Notes: generated from the letters alone by a model not told the origin. A stretch of DNA of 64,000 nt from an uncultured Selenomonadales bacterium (GCA_900316935.1 ONEW01000009.1:1-64000); one strand, 5' to 3'; positions 7,813 to 17,297 are shown, numbered from the stretch's first letter. Numbers and translations: made by a program.

Positions 7813-8705
7813 TGACGATGATGCAGAAGAAACTCCTTCCCCTGCTGCTGGCGGCGGGGCTGGTCCTCTGGCCCGGGTCAGGCCAGGCGGCCCCCATTGT
7901 GGGGAATGCGCCCCATCGTGCCGACGGCACGGTCATTACGGCCCGGCCGCGCACTCCCAACCGGCAGCCGGCCAGCGCGCCCACGCCGGCCCGACAGCCT
8001 GAAACGGCCCAACCGGCAACGGCGGCCGCGGCCGGGCCGGCAGCTGCGGCGGACAAGCCCAACCGGCAGGCGGCCGTCCTGAAGGACCTGTACCGGGTCG
8101 GGGACCATGCCTGGATGGTGAAGATGGCTCAGGGCTACCTGGAAGACCTGGGGTACGATCCGGGCACCGCCAACGGTGATTTCACCAAGGCCACGCGCAA
8201 GGCGCTGAAAAAGTTCCAGAAAAAGGAAAAAGGCGAAGGGCTGCGGAGCGACGGCAATCTGGATATGGAAACGTACCAGTGCCTGAAGCGCAAGTCCGCG
8301 GAGAAGAAATACGGTAAGGCGTACGGTTCGGCCGACAGCCGCGCCATCCTGGCGACGGCGGCCCGGTACCGCGGCACGCGTTATGTCTTCGGCGGCACGT
8401 CGCCGAGCGGGTTCGACTGCTCCGGCTATGTGCAGTATGTCTTCGCCAGACACGGCATCCAGCTGACCCGTACGGCGGATACGCAGGCCAAAGAAGGCGT
8501 CTTCGTGTCCCGGGCGAAGTTGCAGCCCGGCGACCTGGTCTTCTTCTCGACCTACGCCAAGGGTGCCTCCCACGACGGCATCTACGCCGGCAACGGCAAG
8601 TTCTGGAATGCCACGAGCCACGGCGTCATGCTGAGCGATATGAACGATTCCTATTGGTCTCCCCGCTATTACACGGCACGCCGTATCCTGGGAAAACACA
8701 AATAA
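7812..8705 (+). CDS. Exported NlpC/P60 cell-wall hydrolase with a peptidoglycan-binding domain
   Basis: A 297-residue secreted endopeptidase that probably cuts stem peptides of peptidoglycan in the periplasm. It has a signal peptide (residues 1-26, ending SGQA), a Pro/Ala-rich linker (about 30-85), a PG_binding_1 domain (about 95-160, LEDLGYDPGTANGDFTKAT) and a C-terminal NlpC/P60 domain (about 175-295). The catalytic cysteine is Cys203 in GFDCSGYVQ, and the catalytic histidine is His254 in ASHDGIYAG. The start overlaps the radical SAM stop by one base (TAATG) and no strong ribosome site is visible, which suggests translational coupling; in-frame ATGs at 7818 and 7821 are alternatives. Confidence 0.92.
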   Translation: MTMMQKKLLPLLLAAGLVLWPGSGQAAPIVGNAPHRADGTVITARPRTPNRQPASAPTPARQPETAQPATAAAAGPAAAADKPNRQAAVLKDLYRVGDHAWMVKMAQGYLEDLGYDPGTANGDFTKATRKALKKFQKKEKGEGLRSDGNLDMETYQCLKRKSAEKKYGKAYGSADSRAILATAARYRGTRYVFGGTSPSGFDCSGYVQYVFARHGIQLTRTADTQAKEGVFVSRAKLQPGDLVFFSTYAKGASHDGIYAGNGKFWNATSHGVMLSDMNDSYWSPRYYTARRILGKHK

Positions 8706-8772
8706 ACCCCTTCATGACAAATCCGGATACATGATTCCAGCAAAAATACAGAGGAAAGAGGGATAAATTGAA

Positions 8773-10680
8773 ATGATTCGTGAGAAGCGGAATAAAGAAA
8801 AACTGGCCGCCTACTACAACAAGTTCATGGAAGACGGTGTCGTCGATCCCAATGTCCATCCCTGGGTGGCGGAATCGTGGCAGCGCTGCCGCGCCATGCA
8901 TCTGCCCCACGAGACGATGCCGAAGATCCACAAACTGAGCCGCGAGCAGATTGCGGAACACCAGAAGACGCACGAGTTCATCGTGCGCTACGTGGACGGC
9001 CTGTACGAGCAGAGCAAGCAGAACTTCAACGTGCACAACCTGAGCATGCTCCTCATCGACGACCAGGGCTACGTCATCAAGAATTATGCCATGCCCTTCT
9101 TCCAGCGGGTCATTGAAGACATCGTGGGCATGCGCGTCCTCGAAGAAGATGTCGGGACGAGCAGCATCTCCATCGCCCGGGAACACAATGTGCCTTTCCT
9201 TATGTTCGGGCCGGAAATGTGGATCCGCGAGAGCCACAATGGCGACGCCTGCAGCGCGCCTATCTGCGTGGACGGCAAGCTGCGCTACATCCTGTCCTTC
9301 TGCTCCGTGGAGCAGGAAGACCTGCCGTATGATCTGCTGTTGTCCCTGCTTCTGACTATGAAGTATTCCATCGAGAAACATCTGGAGACACTGGAATATT
9401 GGAATATCTACAAGATGATGACGGAGGAGCTGCCAGTCAGCGTATACTGGCTCGACCGGGGAGAGAACATCAAATACGCCAACGGGAACGGGCTGAAACG
9501 GCTCGGGGGCAAGGAAAAGCTCGCCGACATGTTCCTCAATTACGAGCATATCCCTATCCGGCGTGCTTTGAACGGCGTGCCGACACACCGCCGCGAAATC
9601 ACGTGGATCACCCAGGACCGCACGTACGAGGATATTACGACCGTCCTGCCCGTGAAGGTGGCGAACGAGGTGGAAAGCGCCCTGGTGCTTTCCATGTCCA
9701 TCGAAGACCTGAAGACCACCATCGCCCATGCGACGGGCTACAGCTCCCGCTACAGCCTGTACAGCATGGTCGGCGAGACGGCGGAATTCCTGGCGCTGCA
9801 GCACAAGGCCTCCCGCGTTGCCCGCAGCGACAACGACATCCTGCTGCAGGGTGAACCGGGCACGGGCAAACAGCGCCTGGCCCACGGTATCCATCAGGCT
9901 TCGTCCCGCGCCGCGGCGCCCCTCATCGTCGTCAAGTGCTGCAACGGCCCCCTGGCGGAACTGCAGGAAGAATTCTTCGGCAGCGTCGACGGGGATAACC
10001 AGCCGACGGCGGGTAAACTGGAGCTCGCCATGGGCGGCACCCTGTTCCTGGACGAAGTGGAAAAACTGCCCGTGGATTTCGGCGACAAGCTGGCCGATGT
10101 CCTGCAGAACGGCCTGCCTGCCGGCGAGAACGGCGCCCGCAAGAAGCTGAACATCCGCGTCATTGCGGCCTGCGACTCGAACCTGAAGCGCCTGGCCGAC
10201 AAGGGCCTCTTCAGCCGCAAACTCTACGAGCTGGTCATCGATACGGTGATGCGGATTCCGCCCCTGCGCGAACGTGTCAAGGACATCGAAGTGCTGGCCA
10301 ACCATATTCTGGCCGAAATGTCCGCCCAGCACAACATGCCGGCCAAACATCTGACGCCGCAGGCCCTCCACATGCTGACGGAATGCAGCTGGCCGGGCAA
10401 CATCAAGCAATTGCAGGGCGTCATAGAGCAGGCCTTCTTCCATACGTCGGGCAGCACCATCGAAGCGGAAAACATCAAGCTGCCGGGCAACAAGACGCTG
10501 GAAAAATCCTGGAAATACGATAAGGAATCCTTCATCGCGGCCTGGAAGGCGGCAGGCGGCAACATCTCCAAACTCGCCACCATACTCGACGTCAGCCGCG
10601 TGACGCTGTACCGTTACCTGAAGAAATACGACCTGGGTCCTTCCAAGGCGGCGAAGACCCGCAAAAAGGAAGGCAGATAA
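8773..10680 (+). CDS. AcoR/DhaR-like AAA+ transcriptional regulator lacking the GAFTGA loop
   Basis: A 635-residue regulator. It has an N-terminal AcoR/DhaR-type sensory region (ESWQRCR at 34-40; GAF-like EEDVGTSSISIA at 124-135), a PAS-like part (about 215-310) and an AAA+ domain. Walker A is GEPGTGKQ (360-367) and Walker B is TLFLDEVE (423-430). A Fis-type helix-turn-helix follows (about 587-618, GNISKLATILDVSRVTLYRYL). The sigma-54-contacting GAFTGA motif, expected soon after the FFG at 401-403, is replaced by SVDGDNQPTAGK. Relatives without this motif, such as DhaR and TyrR, act on sigma-70 promoters. An AGAGGAAAGAGGG site precedes the ATG. Nothing next to it names the target. Confidence 0.88.
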   Translation: MIREKRNKEKLAAYYNKFMEDGVVDPNVHPWVAESWQRCRAMHLPHETMPKIHKLSREQIAEHQKTHEFIVRYVDGLYEQSKQNFNVHNLSMLLIDDQGYVIKNYAMPFFQRVIEDIVGMRVLEEDVGTSSISIAREHNVPFLMFGPEMWIRESHNGDACSAPICVDGKLRYILSFCSVEQEDLPYDLLLSLLLTMKYSIEKHLETLEYWNIYKMMTEELPVSVYWLDRGENIKYANGNGLKRLGGKEKLADMFLNYEHIPIRRALNGVPTHRREITWITQDRTYEDITTVLPVKVANEVESALVLSMSIEDLKTTIAHATGYSSRYSLYSMVGETAEFLALQHKASRVARSDNDILLQGEPGTGKQRLAHGIHQASSRAAAPLIVVKCCNGPLAELQEEFFGSVDGDNQPTAGKLELAMGGTLFLDEVEKLPVDFGDKLADVLQNGLPAGENGARKKLNIRVIAACDSNLKRLADKGLFSRKLYELVIDTVMRIPPLRERVKDIEVLANHILAEMSAQHNMPAKHLTPQALHMLTECSWPGNIKQLQGVIEQAFFHTSGSTIEAENIKLPGNKTLEKSWKYDKESFIAAWKAAGGNISKLATILDVSRVTLYRYLKKYDLGPSKAAKTRKKEGR

Positions 10681-10697
10681 GCGAAAGGACCACACCC

Positions 10698-11405
10698 ATG
10701 CGCTTGCGTAAAAAACCCTGGATTGACGAGGCCTTGCCGGAAGTCCGGGACGAATACATCTATCTGGACAGGCTGGACCGCTTCAAAGGGCACTGGCAGT
10801 CCCTGTTCCCCGGCAAAGATCTCTGCCTGGAGATCGGCTGCGGGAAAGGGGCGTTCATCACGGGCATGGCGGCCCTCCATCCGGAAAGGGCGTTCATCGG
10901 CATCGAAAGCCAGATCGGCGTGGCCTACTTTCCGGCCAAAAAGGCCAAGGACGAGGGCTTGACGAACATGACGATGATCTGCGGCGACGCGGCGAAACTC
11001 GACGACTGGTTCGCGCCGGGGGAGGTCCGCACGCTGTATCTCAACTTCAGCGACCCCTGGCCCAAGGCGCGCCATGCCAAGCGCCGCCTGACCCACGTCA
11101 ATTTCCTGGCCCTGTACTTCAAACTCCTGGGGCCCGGCGGCCGGATTTTCTTTAAGACGGACAACCGTCCCCTCTTTGATTTTTCCGTGGAACAGTTCCG
11201 CCTTTTCGGCATGGAGATCCGCGAACTGTCCTACGACCTGCACCACAGTGCGTACCGCAATGAGGTGCAGACCGAGTACGAAAGGAAATTCAGCGGCCGC
11301 GGTACGCCCATCAACTACTGCCATGCCGTTTTCACGGCCGGTTCGGGGAAGGATGTCGTGACCCGGCCGCCCCGCAACATCGGGCCGGCAGTCCCCAAGG
11401 AATGA
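10698..11405 (+). CDS. trmB: tRNA (guanine-N7-)-methyltransferase
   Basis: Methylates G46 in the variable loop of tRNAs using S-adenosylmethionine. The 235-residue protein shows the SAM site LEIGCGKGAFI (44-54), the TrmB signature NFSDPWPKARHAKRRL and the C-terminal TEYERKFSGRG. AAAGGA precedes the ATG 17 bases after the regulator's stop. A short C-terminal extension after the conserved domain (RPPRNIGPAVPKE) has no known role. It is followed by ftsW after 6 bases, so it probably shares transcription with the cell-division pair. Confidence 0.95.
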   Translation: MRLRKKPWIDEALPEVRDEYIYLDRLDRFKGHWQSLFPGKDLCLEIGCGKGAFITGMAALHPERAFIGIESQIGVAYFPAKKAKDEGLTNMTMICGDAAKLDDWFAPGEVRTLYLNFSDPWPKARHAKRRLTHVNFLALYFKLLGPGGRIFFKTDNRPLFDFSVEQFRLFGMEIRELSYDLHHSAYRNEVQTEYERKFSGRGTPINYCHAVFTAGSGKDVVTRPPRNIGPAVPKE

Positions 11406-11411
11406 CGGATT

Positions 11412-12632
11412 ATGCGTGAAAAATTCCTGATTTTTGAAAATGTGCGGCAAGCCATCATCATCTGCGTCGTGCTGCTGCTGGGCTTCGGGCTGGGCAACAA
11501 CCTGAGCGCCAGCTACGCCCGGTCTGAGATGATGACGGGCAGCCAGTATTTCTTTACCCTCCGCTACGTCCTGTATTCGGTGGTGGGTCTTCTTTGCATG
11601 CTTTTCGTCGGCAGCAGGTTTGACTATCACCGGCTCCTGTCGCCCCGTTTCCTGAAACTCAGCGGCACGGGCACCATCCTGCTCCTGATGCTGGTCAGGG
11701 TGGCAGGCCGCGTCGTCAACGGTTCCCGCCGCTGGCTCGGCGCCGGCCCTGTCTCGTTCCAGCCTTCGGAGCTGGCCAAGGTGGTGGCCATCCTGATTGC
11801 CGCCGGCTTTCTGGGGGAATACCTGCGGCGCGGGCAGCGCATTTCCCTGCTGCACTGGCCCAAGGCGGCGCCCCTGGCCTTCGCCCTCGCCGCGAGCGGC
11901 CTGGTCCTGATCCAGCCCGATATGGGCACAGCGGCCATCATTCTGGGGCTTATGCTCTACATGTACATCATCGCCGGCATCCCGAAAGGACAGGTGTTGA
12001 GCATCTTCATCGTCGGACTCGCCGGTGCCGCCGGCATTGCGGTCCTGGCGCCGTACCGCCTGAACCGGCTCAAAGTCTGGCTGGATCCCTTTATCGATCC
12101 GCAGGGCGCGGGGTACCAGATGGTGCAGGCCAAGCTGGCCATCGGTTCCGGCGGCCTCTTCGGCATGCACTGGGGGCAAGGCACCAGCAAGTTCTTCTAC
12201 CTGCCCGAAGCCCATACGGACTTCGCCTTCGCCGTGTTCTGCCAGGAATGGGGCTTTTTGGGCGCCCTGGTGCTCATCTGCCTGTTCGCCCTGCTGGCCG
12301 GTGCGTTCTACCGCCTCGCCATCCGCACGCAAGACAGGAAAGGCTTCCTCCTGACCTGCGGCTGCTCCTTTTTGATCATCGGGCAGTCCGTGGCGAACAT
12401 GGCCATGGTGGCGGGCCTTCTGCCGGTCATCGGCGTGCCCCTCATGTTCATCAGCTACGGGGGTACGTCGCTGGTCATCAATTTCTTCTGCATCGGCCTC
12501 ATCCTCTCGGTCTACCGCCTCGAAGCGGCGCGGGAGATCCGGGAAGAGCGCATGGCCGCGGGCCTGCCTCCGGAAGATCGGAACGGACTGCGGGTGGTGC
12601 ACCGCGGCGAGGACGGGAGGCGGGGCAGATGA
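11412..12632 (+). CDS. ftsW: SEDS-family peptidoglycan glycosyltransferase (FtsW/SpoVE type)
   Basis: A 406-residue polytopic membrane protein that polymerises lipid II into septal glycan. SEDS hallmarks are visible: NGSRRWLGAGPVSFQPSELAKV, LIQPDMGTA, and the PVIGVPLMFISYGGTSL segment near the end. It overlaps the downstream class B penicillin-binding protein by 4 bases (ATGA). This tight pairing of a SEDS polymerase with its cognate transpeptidase supports FtsW/SpoVE rather than RodA, though the subtype is partly inferred from context. The cytosolic C-terminal tail is charged. Confidence 0.9.
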   Translation: MREKFLIFENVRQAIIICVVLLLGFGLGNNLSASYARSEMMTGSQYFFTLRYVLYSVVGLLCMLFVGSRFDYHRLLSPRFLKLSGTGTILLLMLVRVAGRVVNGSRRWLGAGPVSFQPSELAKVVAILIAAGFLGEYLRRGQRISLLHWPKAAPLAFALAASGLVLIQPDMGTAAIILGLMLYMYIIAGIPKGQVLSIFIVGLAGAAGIAVLAPYRLNRLKVWLDPFIDPQGAGYQMVQAKLAIGSGGLFGMHWGQGTSKFFYLPEAHTDFAFAVFCQEWGFLGALVLICLFALLAGAFYRLAIRTQDRKGFLLTCGCSFLIIGQSVANMAMVAGLLPVIGVPLMFISYGGTSLVINFFCIGLILSVYRLEAAREIREERMAAGLPPEDRNGLRVVHRGEDGRRGR

Positions 12633-14635
12633 AACGACCTAAATTCCGGCTCTCCGACGCCCGCAAACGGTACCATATCTTTTACCTCCTGACGCTGTTC
12701 CTCATGCTTGTGCTGGCCGGCAGGCTCTTCCAGGTGCAGGTCCTCGAAGGGACGAAATGGGCCCGGATCGCGGAAGACCAGATGACGAACAGCATCCGCC
12801 GCAACACGCCCCGCGGCCGCATTGTGGACCGCAATGGGGAAGAGCTGGCCGTCAGCATCATGGTCCATTCCCTCTATGTCAATCCCAAGGAAATGAACGA
12901 AACGCCTGCGGCACTCAAGGGGAAGAAGGACGGCCGCGGCACGGCGGAAGTGGCCGCGGAAAAACTGGCCCCGGTCCTCCATATGGACCGGGACGGGCTG
13001 TACAAAGACTTCACGCTGAAAGGCCAGTTCCTGTGGATCAAGCGCATGCTCGAACCGCCGGAATACGAGGCGGTCCAGAAGGTCATCAAGGAAAACGACC
13101 TGCCGGGCCTGCATTTCATCGAAGAAAGCAAACGCTATTATACCAAGAAATCCATGGCTGCCCAGGTCCTGGGCTTTGTCGGCACCGACGACAGCGGCCT
13201 GTCGGGCCTGGAACTGGCCCTGGACAGTGTCCTGAAGGGCGCCGAGACCCGCCAGGTGAAACGCGTGGATGCCATGGGCCGCACCCTGGCCGGCAGCGAG
13301 GGCGATCCTTCCGATACGAAGGAAAAGCCCATGGTGGCCACGGTCTATCTGACCATTGACAGCAAGATGCAGTTCGTCATCGAGGATGCACTGGATGACG
13401 CCATGAAGCGCACCCACGCGCAGGGCGCCGCCATCATCATCATGGATCCCCATACGGGGGCCGTGTTGGCCATGGGCAGCCGTCCCACCTTCGATCCGAA
13501 CAACTTCGGCCAATTCCCGGCGAAAAACTGGCTGAACCGGGCCGTTTCCATGATTTACGAACCGGGGTCGGTCTTCAAGCCCATCGTCGGCTGCATGGGC
13601 TTGTCGGAAGGCATCATCACCCCGACGACGCCCATCCGTGACGACGGCCGCATCCAGATTGCGGACCGCGTCATCCAGAACTGGGACGGCACGGGCATGG
13701 GCACCGTACCGTTCGAAGACGTCATCAAATACTCCATTAACACGGGTATGGTCCAGGTAGGCATGCAGCTCGGCGCCCAGCGGGAAATCGACTGGGCCAG
13801 GAAGTTCGGCTTCGGCAAGGCGACGGGCATCGAACTGCCCAGTGAAGAAGACGGCATCCTCTACAATCCGAAGGATATGTACAAGCCGGATATCGCCACC
13901 TTCGCCATCGGACAGGGCATCGCCGTGACGCCCCTGCAGGAGCTGCGGGCCATCTGCGCCATCGCCAACGGTGGCGAGCTGCTGCAGCCCTACATCATCG
14001 ACCGCATCGTCGCGCCGAACGGCGAAGTCATCCGCAAGGGCGAAAAGAAGGTCGTGCGCAATGTCATCACGCCCGAAGTGGCCGCCCAGATGCGCGCCAT
14101 GATGGAAAAGGTGGTCAGCGAAGGCGGCGGCAAGACCGCCCGCATCAAGGGCTACCGCATCGCCGGCAAGACCGGTACGGCCCAGAAGATTTCCGAATAC
14201 GGCGGATACGCCGCGGGACAGTACATCGCGTCATTTGTCGGCTTCGTGCCGGCGGACAAGCCGCAGTACGCCATGCTCGTCGTCCTCGACAACCCGCGGG
14301 GCGCCTTTTACGGTTCCCAGGTTTCGGCTCCTGTCTTCCGCGACACGCTGCAGCAGATTCTGGTCGCCAAAGGCATCCAGCCGTCGAACAGCGAGGGACT
14401 GCCTTCCTTTGAAGGCGGCGCAACCCGTGACAGGGATCTGCCCTCCCTCATGCCGCAGGACGGCAGCTGGATCCTGCCGGAATTCAAAGGCCTGGATGCC
14501 CGCACCATCGCCAAGATCCTGGCAACGGGCCGGCTGACCCTGGAACCCTACGGCAGCGGTACGGCGTATGAACAGGAACCGGCGGCGGGGACAGCCGTCA
14601 AACCGGGCTCGAAAGTGGAAGTCTGGTTCCGCTAG
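12629..14635 (+). CDS. Class B penicillin-binding protein with a PASTA domain (FtsI/SpoVD type)
   Basis: A 668-residue septal transpeptidase that cross-links peptidoglycan. There is one N-terminal membrane helix (about 15-33), a dimerisation domain with TPRGRIVDRNGEELA (60-74), and the transpeptidase domain with SxxK at Ser314-Lys317 (GSVFK), SxN at Ser369-Asn371 and KTG at Lys514-Gly516. A single C-terminal PASTA repeat ends at residue 668 (GSKVEVWF). The start at 12629 overlaps the ftsW stop (ATGA); upstream codons in this frame are antisense-like and not real. The PASTA tail favours SpoVD/PBP2x-like placement. It acts with the preceding SEDS partner. Confidence 0.92.
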   Translation: MKRPKFRLSDARKRYHIFYLLTLFLMLVLAGRLFQVQVLEGTKWARIAEDQMTNSIRRNTPRGRIVDRNGEELAVSIMVHSLYVNPKEMNETPAALKGKKDGRGTAEVAAEKLAPVLHMDRDGLYKDFTLKGQFLWIKRMLEPPEYEAVQKVIKENDLPGLHFIEESKRYYTKKSMAAQVLGFVGTDDSGLSGLELALDSVLKGAETRQVKRVDAMGRTLAGSEGDPSDTKEKPMVATVYLTIDSKMQFVIEDALDDAMKRTHAQGAAIIIMDPHTGAVLAMGSRPTFDPNNFGQFPAKNWLNRAVSMIYEPGSVFKPIVGCMGLSEGIITPTTPIRDDGRIQIADRVIQNWDGTGMGTVPFEDVIKYSINTGMVQVGMQLGAQREIDWARKFGFGKATGIELPSEEDGILYNPKDMYKPDIATFAIGQGIAVTPLQELRAICAIANGGELLQPYIIDRIVAPNGEVIRKGEKKVVRNVITPEVAAQMRAMMEKVVSEGGGKTARIKGYRIAGKTGTAQKISEYGGYAAGQYIASFVGFVPADKPQYAMLVVLDNPRGAFYGSQVSAPVFRDTLQQILVAKGIQPSNSEGLPSFEGGATRDRDLPSLMPQDGSWILPEFKGLDARTIAKILATGRLTLEPYGSGTAYEQEPAAGTAVKPGSKVEVWFR

Positions 14636-14655
14636 CAACCAATGGTAAATACTGC

Positions 14656-14686
14656 TATAATAGGGAAAAACAGGAGCGGCTCCTGT
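14656..14686 (+). promoter_or_regulatory. fhs promoter -10 with an adjacent perfect palindrome
   Basis: TATAAT lies at 14656-14661. Nine bases on is a perfect inverted repeat, ACAGGAGC-G-GCTCCTGT (14670-14686), covering the expected transcription start. No good -35 box is visible, which suggests an activator or a weak basal promoter. The palindrome is placed like a repressor operator, and no U-run follows it, so it is not a terminator. Confidence 0.5.
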
Positions 14687-14729
14687 TCCCGGAAACGGTA
14701 TCGGAACAAAAAGAGACGGAGGGAATACC

Positions 14730-16400
14730 ATGCTTACGGACATTGAAATCGCGCAGCAGTGTAAAATGCTTCCCATCACGGACATCGCGGCCAAACTGGG
14801 CATTGCGCCGGATGACCTGGAAATGTACGGTCAGTACAAGGCCAAATTGTCCTACGGCCTGCTTGACAAAATCAGCAAGAACAAACCGGGCAAACTGGTC
14901 CTGGTGACGGCCATTACGCCGACGCCGGCCGGCGAAGGCAAGTCCACGACGACCGTCGGCCTGGCCCAGGGCCTCGCCAAGATCGGCAAGAAGGCCATCG
15001 TCGCCCTGCGCGAACCTTCCCTGGGACCCTGCTTCGGCGTCAAAGGCGGCGCGGCCGGCGGCGGATACTCCCAGGTCGTCCCCATGGAAGACATCAACCT
15101 GCACTTTACGGGCGATTTCCATGCCATCACGTCAGCCCACATGCTGCTGGCAGCCATGACCGACAACTCCATCCAGCAGGGCAATCCCCTTAACATCGAT
15201 CCGCGCCGCGTCGTCTGGAAACGCGTCGTCGATATGAACGACCGCCAGCTGCGGCATATCATTTCCGGTCTCGGCGGCAAAGCCTCGGGCGTGCCCCGCG
15301 AAGACGGCTTCGATATCACCGTCGCCTCCGAAGTCATGGCCATCCTCTGCCTGTGCACGAGCCTCCATGACCTTAAGGAACGGCTGAAACGCATCGTCGT
15401 GGCCTACACCTGTGACGGCAGCCCCGTCACGGCCGACGACGTCCACGCCGCAGGCGCCATGGCGGCCCTGCTGAAGGACGCCATCAAGCCGAACCTGGTC
15501 CAGACGCTGGAACACGTCCCGGCCCTGGTCCACGGCGGCCCCTTCGCCAACATCGCCCACGGCTGCAACAGCGTCATGGCGACGCAGGCAGCCCTCCGTC
15601 TGGCCGATTACACCATCACGGAGGCCGGCTTCGGTGCCGATCTGGGCGCGGAAAAATTCTTCGACATCAAGAGCCGCTTTGCCGGCCTCCATCCGGATGC
15701 CTGCGTCATCGTGGCTACGGTCCGTGCCCTCAAGATGCACGGCGGCGTGCCGAAAGACCGGCTGAAGGAACCTAATGTGGCCGCCGTCCAGGCAGGCCTG
15801 TGCAACCTGGGCAGACACATTGGGAACGTGTTCAAATTCGGGGTGCCGGTCGTCGTGGCCATCAACATCTTCGCACAGGACACAGAGGAGGAACTGCAGG
15901 CCGTCTATGAGTACTGCCGGGGCATGGGCGTCGAAGTCGCCCTCAGCGACGTGTTCGCCAAAGGCGGCGAAGGCGGCGTGGCACTGGCTAAGGAGGTCGT
16001 CAAACTGGCTGAGAGTGGCACGAGCCATTTCACGCCGGTTTATCCGCTCGACCTGCCGTTGAAGCAGAAGGTGGAAACCATCGCCAAGGAGATCTACGGT
16101 GCCGGCAAGGTCCAGTTCGAGAAGAAGGCGGAGCAGATGCTCGACCAGTACGAAAAGGAAGGCTACGGCAACATGCCCGTCTGCATGGCCAAGACCCAGA
16201 ACTCCCTGTCGGATGATCCGAACCTGAAAGGGGCCCCCGCGGACTTCACGCTCCACGTGAGCGATGCCAAAGTCAGCGCCGGCGCAGGCTTCGTAGTCGT
16301 CTACACAGGCAGCATCCTGACGATGCCCGGCCTTCCCGGACATCCGGCCGCTGAAAACATCGACGTGACGGACGACGGAAAGATCACCGGCCTGTTCTGA
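14730..16400 (+). CDS. fhs: Formate--tetrahydrofolate ligase
   Basis: Makes 10-formyltetrahydrofolate from formate, THF and ATP, feeding one-carbon units to purines or an acetogenic/fermentative folate pathway. The 556-residue protein has the family length, the P-loop-like [19 protein letters not shown] (63-81) and [20 protein letters not shown] further on. GGAGGG precedes the ATG. The gene ends 12 bases before a terminator that separates it from folD. Upstream is a promoter with an overlapping palindrome. Confidence 0.97.
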   Translation: MLTDIEIAQQCKMLPITDIAAKLGIAPDDLEMYGQYKAKLSYGLLDKISKNKPGKLVLVTAITPTPAGEGKSTTTVGLAQGLAKIGKKAIVALREPSLGPCFGVKGGAAGGGYSQVVPMEDINLHFTGDFHAITSAHMLLAAMTDNSIQQGNPLNIDPRRVVWKRVVDMNDRQLRHIISGLGGKASGVPREDGFDITVASEVMAILCLCTSLHDLKERLKRIVVAYTCDGSPVTADDVHAAGAMAALLKDAIKPNLVQTLEHVPALVHGGPFANIAHGCNSVMATQAALRLADYTITEAGFGADLGAEKFFDIKSRFAGLHPDACVIVATVRALKMHGGVPKDRLKEPNVAAVQAGLCNLGRHIGNVFKFGVPVVVAINIFAQDTEEELQAVYEYCRGMGVEVALSDVFAKGGEGGVALAKEVVKLAESGTSHFTPVYPLDLPLKQKVETIAKEIYGAGKVQFEKKAEQMLDQYEKEGYGNMPVCMAKTQNSLSDDPNLKGAPADFTLHVSDAKVSAGAGFVVVYTGSILTMPGLPGHPAAENIDVTDDGKITGLF

Positions 16401-16412
16401 GAATTGAAAATC

Positions 16413-16448
16413 ACGGGTGAGGCCGGCTCCAGTGCTTCACCCGTTTTT
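16413..16448 (+). terminator. Intergenic terminator/attenuator between fhs and folD
   Basis: An 8-bp stem (ACGGGTGA at 16413-16420 with TCACCCGT at 16437-16444), a GC-rich loop and a U-run at 16444-16448. It ends about 18 bases before the folD start codon and would lower read-through from fhs. Confidence 0.8.
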
Positions 16449-16466
16449 CGTCAAGGAGGTATTTCA

Positions 16467-17297
16467 TTGGAACCCATCTGCATGGCAGGGCAACCGGTCG
16501 CCGAGGCGTACCGGGCACAGATTGCCGCCAAAGTCGCGGCCGCAAAAGGACGGGGCGTCACGGTGACGCTGGCCATCGTCACGGCAGGCCGCGACCCGGC
16601 CTCGTTCGTCTACCGCAGGCGGCTCCTGAAGATGACCGAAAGCATCGGCGCCGCCCACCGCTGCGTCGAACTGCCTGAAACCGCATCCACGGAAGAGGTC
16701 CTGGCCGCCATCGGCAACCTGAATGACGACGCGTCGGTCACGGGCATCCTGCCCATGATGCCCATGCCGCGGCACATTGACAGCCAGGCCGTAGGCGCGG
16801 CCCTGGCCCCCGCCAAGGACATGGACTGCCTGAACCCCGTCAACATGGGCGCCCTGCTCTTGGGGGACGGCCGCCGGGCCGCCTGTACGCCCCGGGCCTG
16901 CCTTGCCGTCCTGCATCACTACGGCATCGCCCTGGACGGGAAGAAAGCTGTCGTCCTGGGTCGCAGCAACGTCGTCGGCAAACCGGCCGCCCTGCTCCTG
17001 CTCCAGGAAAACTGCACCGTCACCATCTGCCATTCCCATACGGAAAACCTGCCTGCCATCCTGCGGGACGCCGACATCGTCGTCGCTGCCATAGGCAGGG
17101 CCTGCTTCGTGAAAGCAGACATGGTCAAGCCCGGCGCCGTCCTCGTCGACGTAGGCATCAACGTGACGGAACAAGGCATCTGCGGCGACATCGACCCTGC
17201 CGCCTGCGCCGGATCCCTGGCTTACACGCCGGTGCCCGGCGGCATCGGCACGGTCAGCAACATGATGATGATGGACGCCCTCACGCGGGACCTGTGA
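16467..17297 (+). CDS. folD: FolD-family methylenetetrahydrofolate dehydrogenase with altered cyclohydrolase residues
   Basis: FolD normally oxidises methylene-THF and hydrolyses methenyl-THF. I chose the TTG at 16467 because AAGGAGG lies 7 bases before it and an upstream start would run through the fhs terminator; this gives 276 residues. The dinucleotide site GRSNVVGKPAALLLL (166-180) and the C-terminal TPVPGGIGTVSNMM are normal. The catalytic YxxxK motif reads YRRRL, with Tyr49 kept and Leu53 in place of lysine. The usual VQLPLP reads PMMPMP, with Met97 in place of glutamine. Asp120 is kept. In studied FolD proteins that lysine and glutamine are central to catalysis, so cyclohydrolase activity may be lost. 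Confidence 0.9.
   Translation: MEPICMAGQPVAEAYRAQIAAKVAAAKGRGVTVTLAIVTAGRDPASFVYRRRLLKMTESIGAAHRCVELPETASTEEVLAAIGNLNDDASVTGILPMMPMPRHIDSQAVGAALAPAKDMDCLNPVNMGALLLGDGRRAACTPRACLAVLHHYGIALDGKKAVVLGRSNVVGKPAALLLLQENCTVTICHSHTENLPAILRDADIVVAAIGRACFVKADMVKPGAVLVDVGINVTEQGICGDIDPAACAGSLAYTPVPGGIGTVSNMMMMDALTRDL

Noticed and set aside
12248-12628. N-terminal extension of the penicillin-binding protein
   Set aside because: This part is an out-of-frame reading of ftsW with arginine- and histidine-rich composition. The ATG at 12629 opens directly on the cytoplasmic and membrane segment.
16404-16466. Longer FolD with a start at 16404
   Set aside because: It would read through the fhs terminator hairpin, and the TTG at 16467 has an ideal AAGGAGG site.
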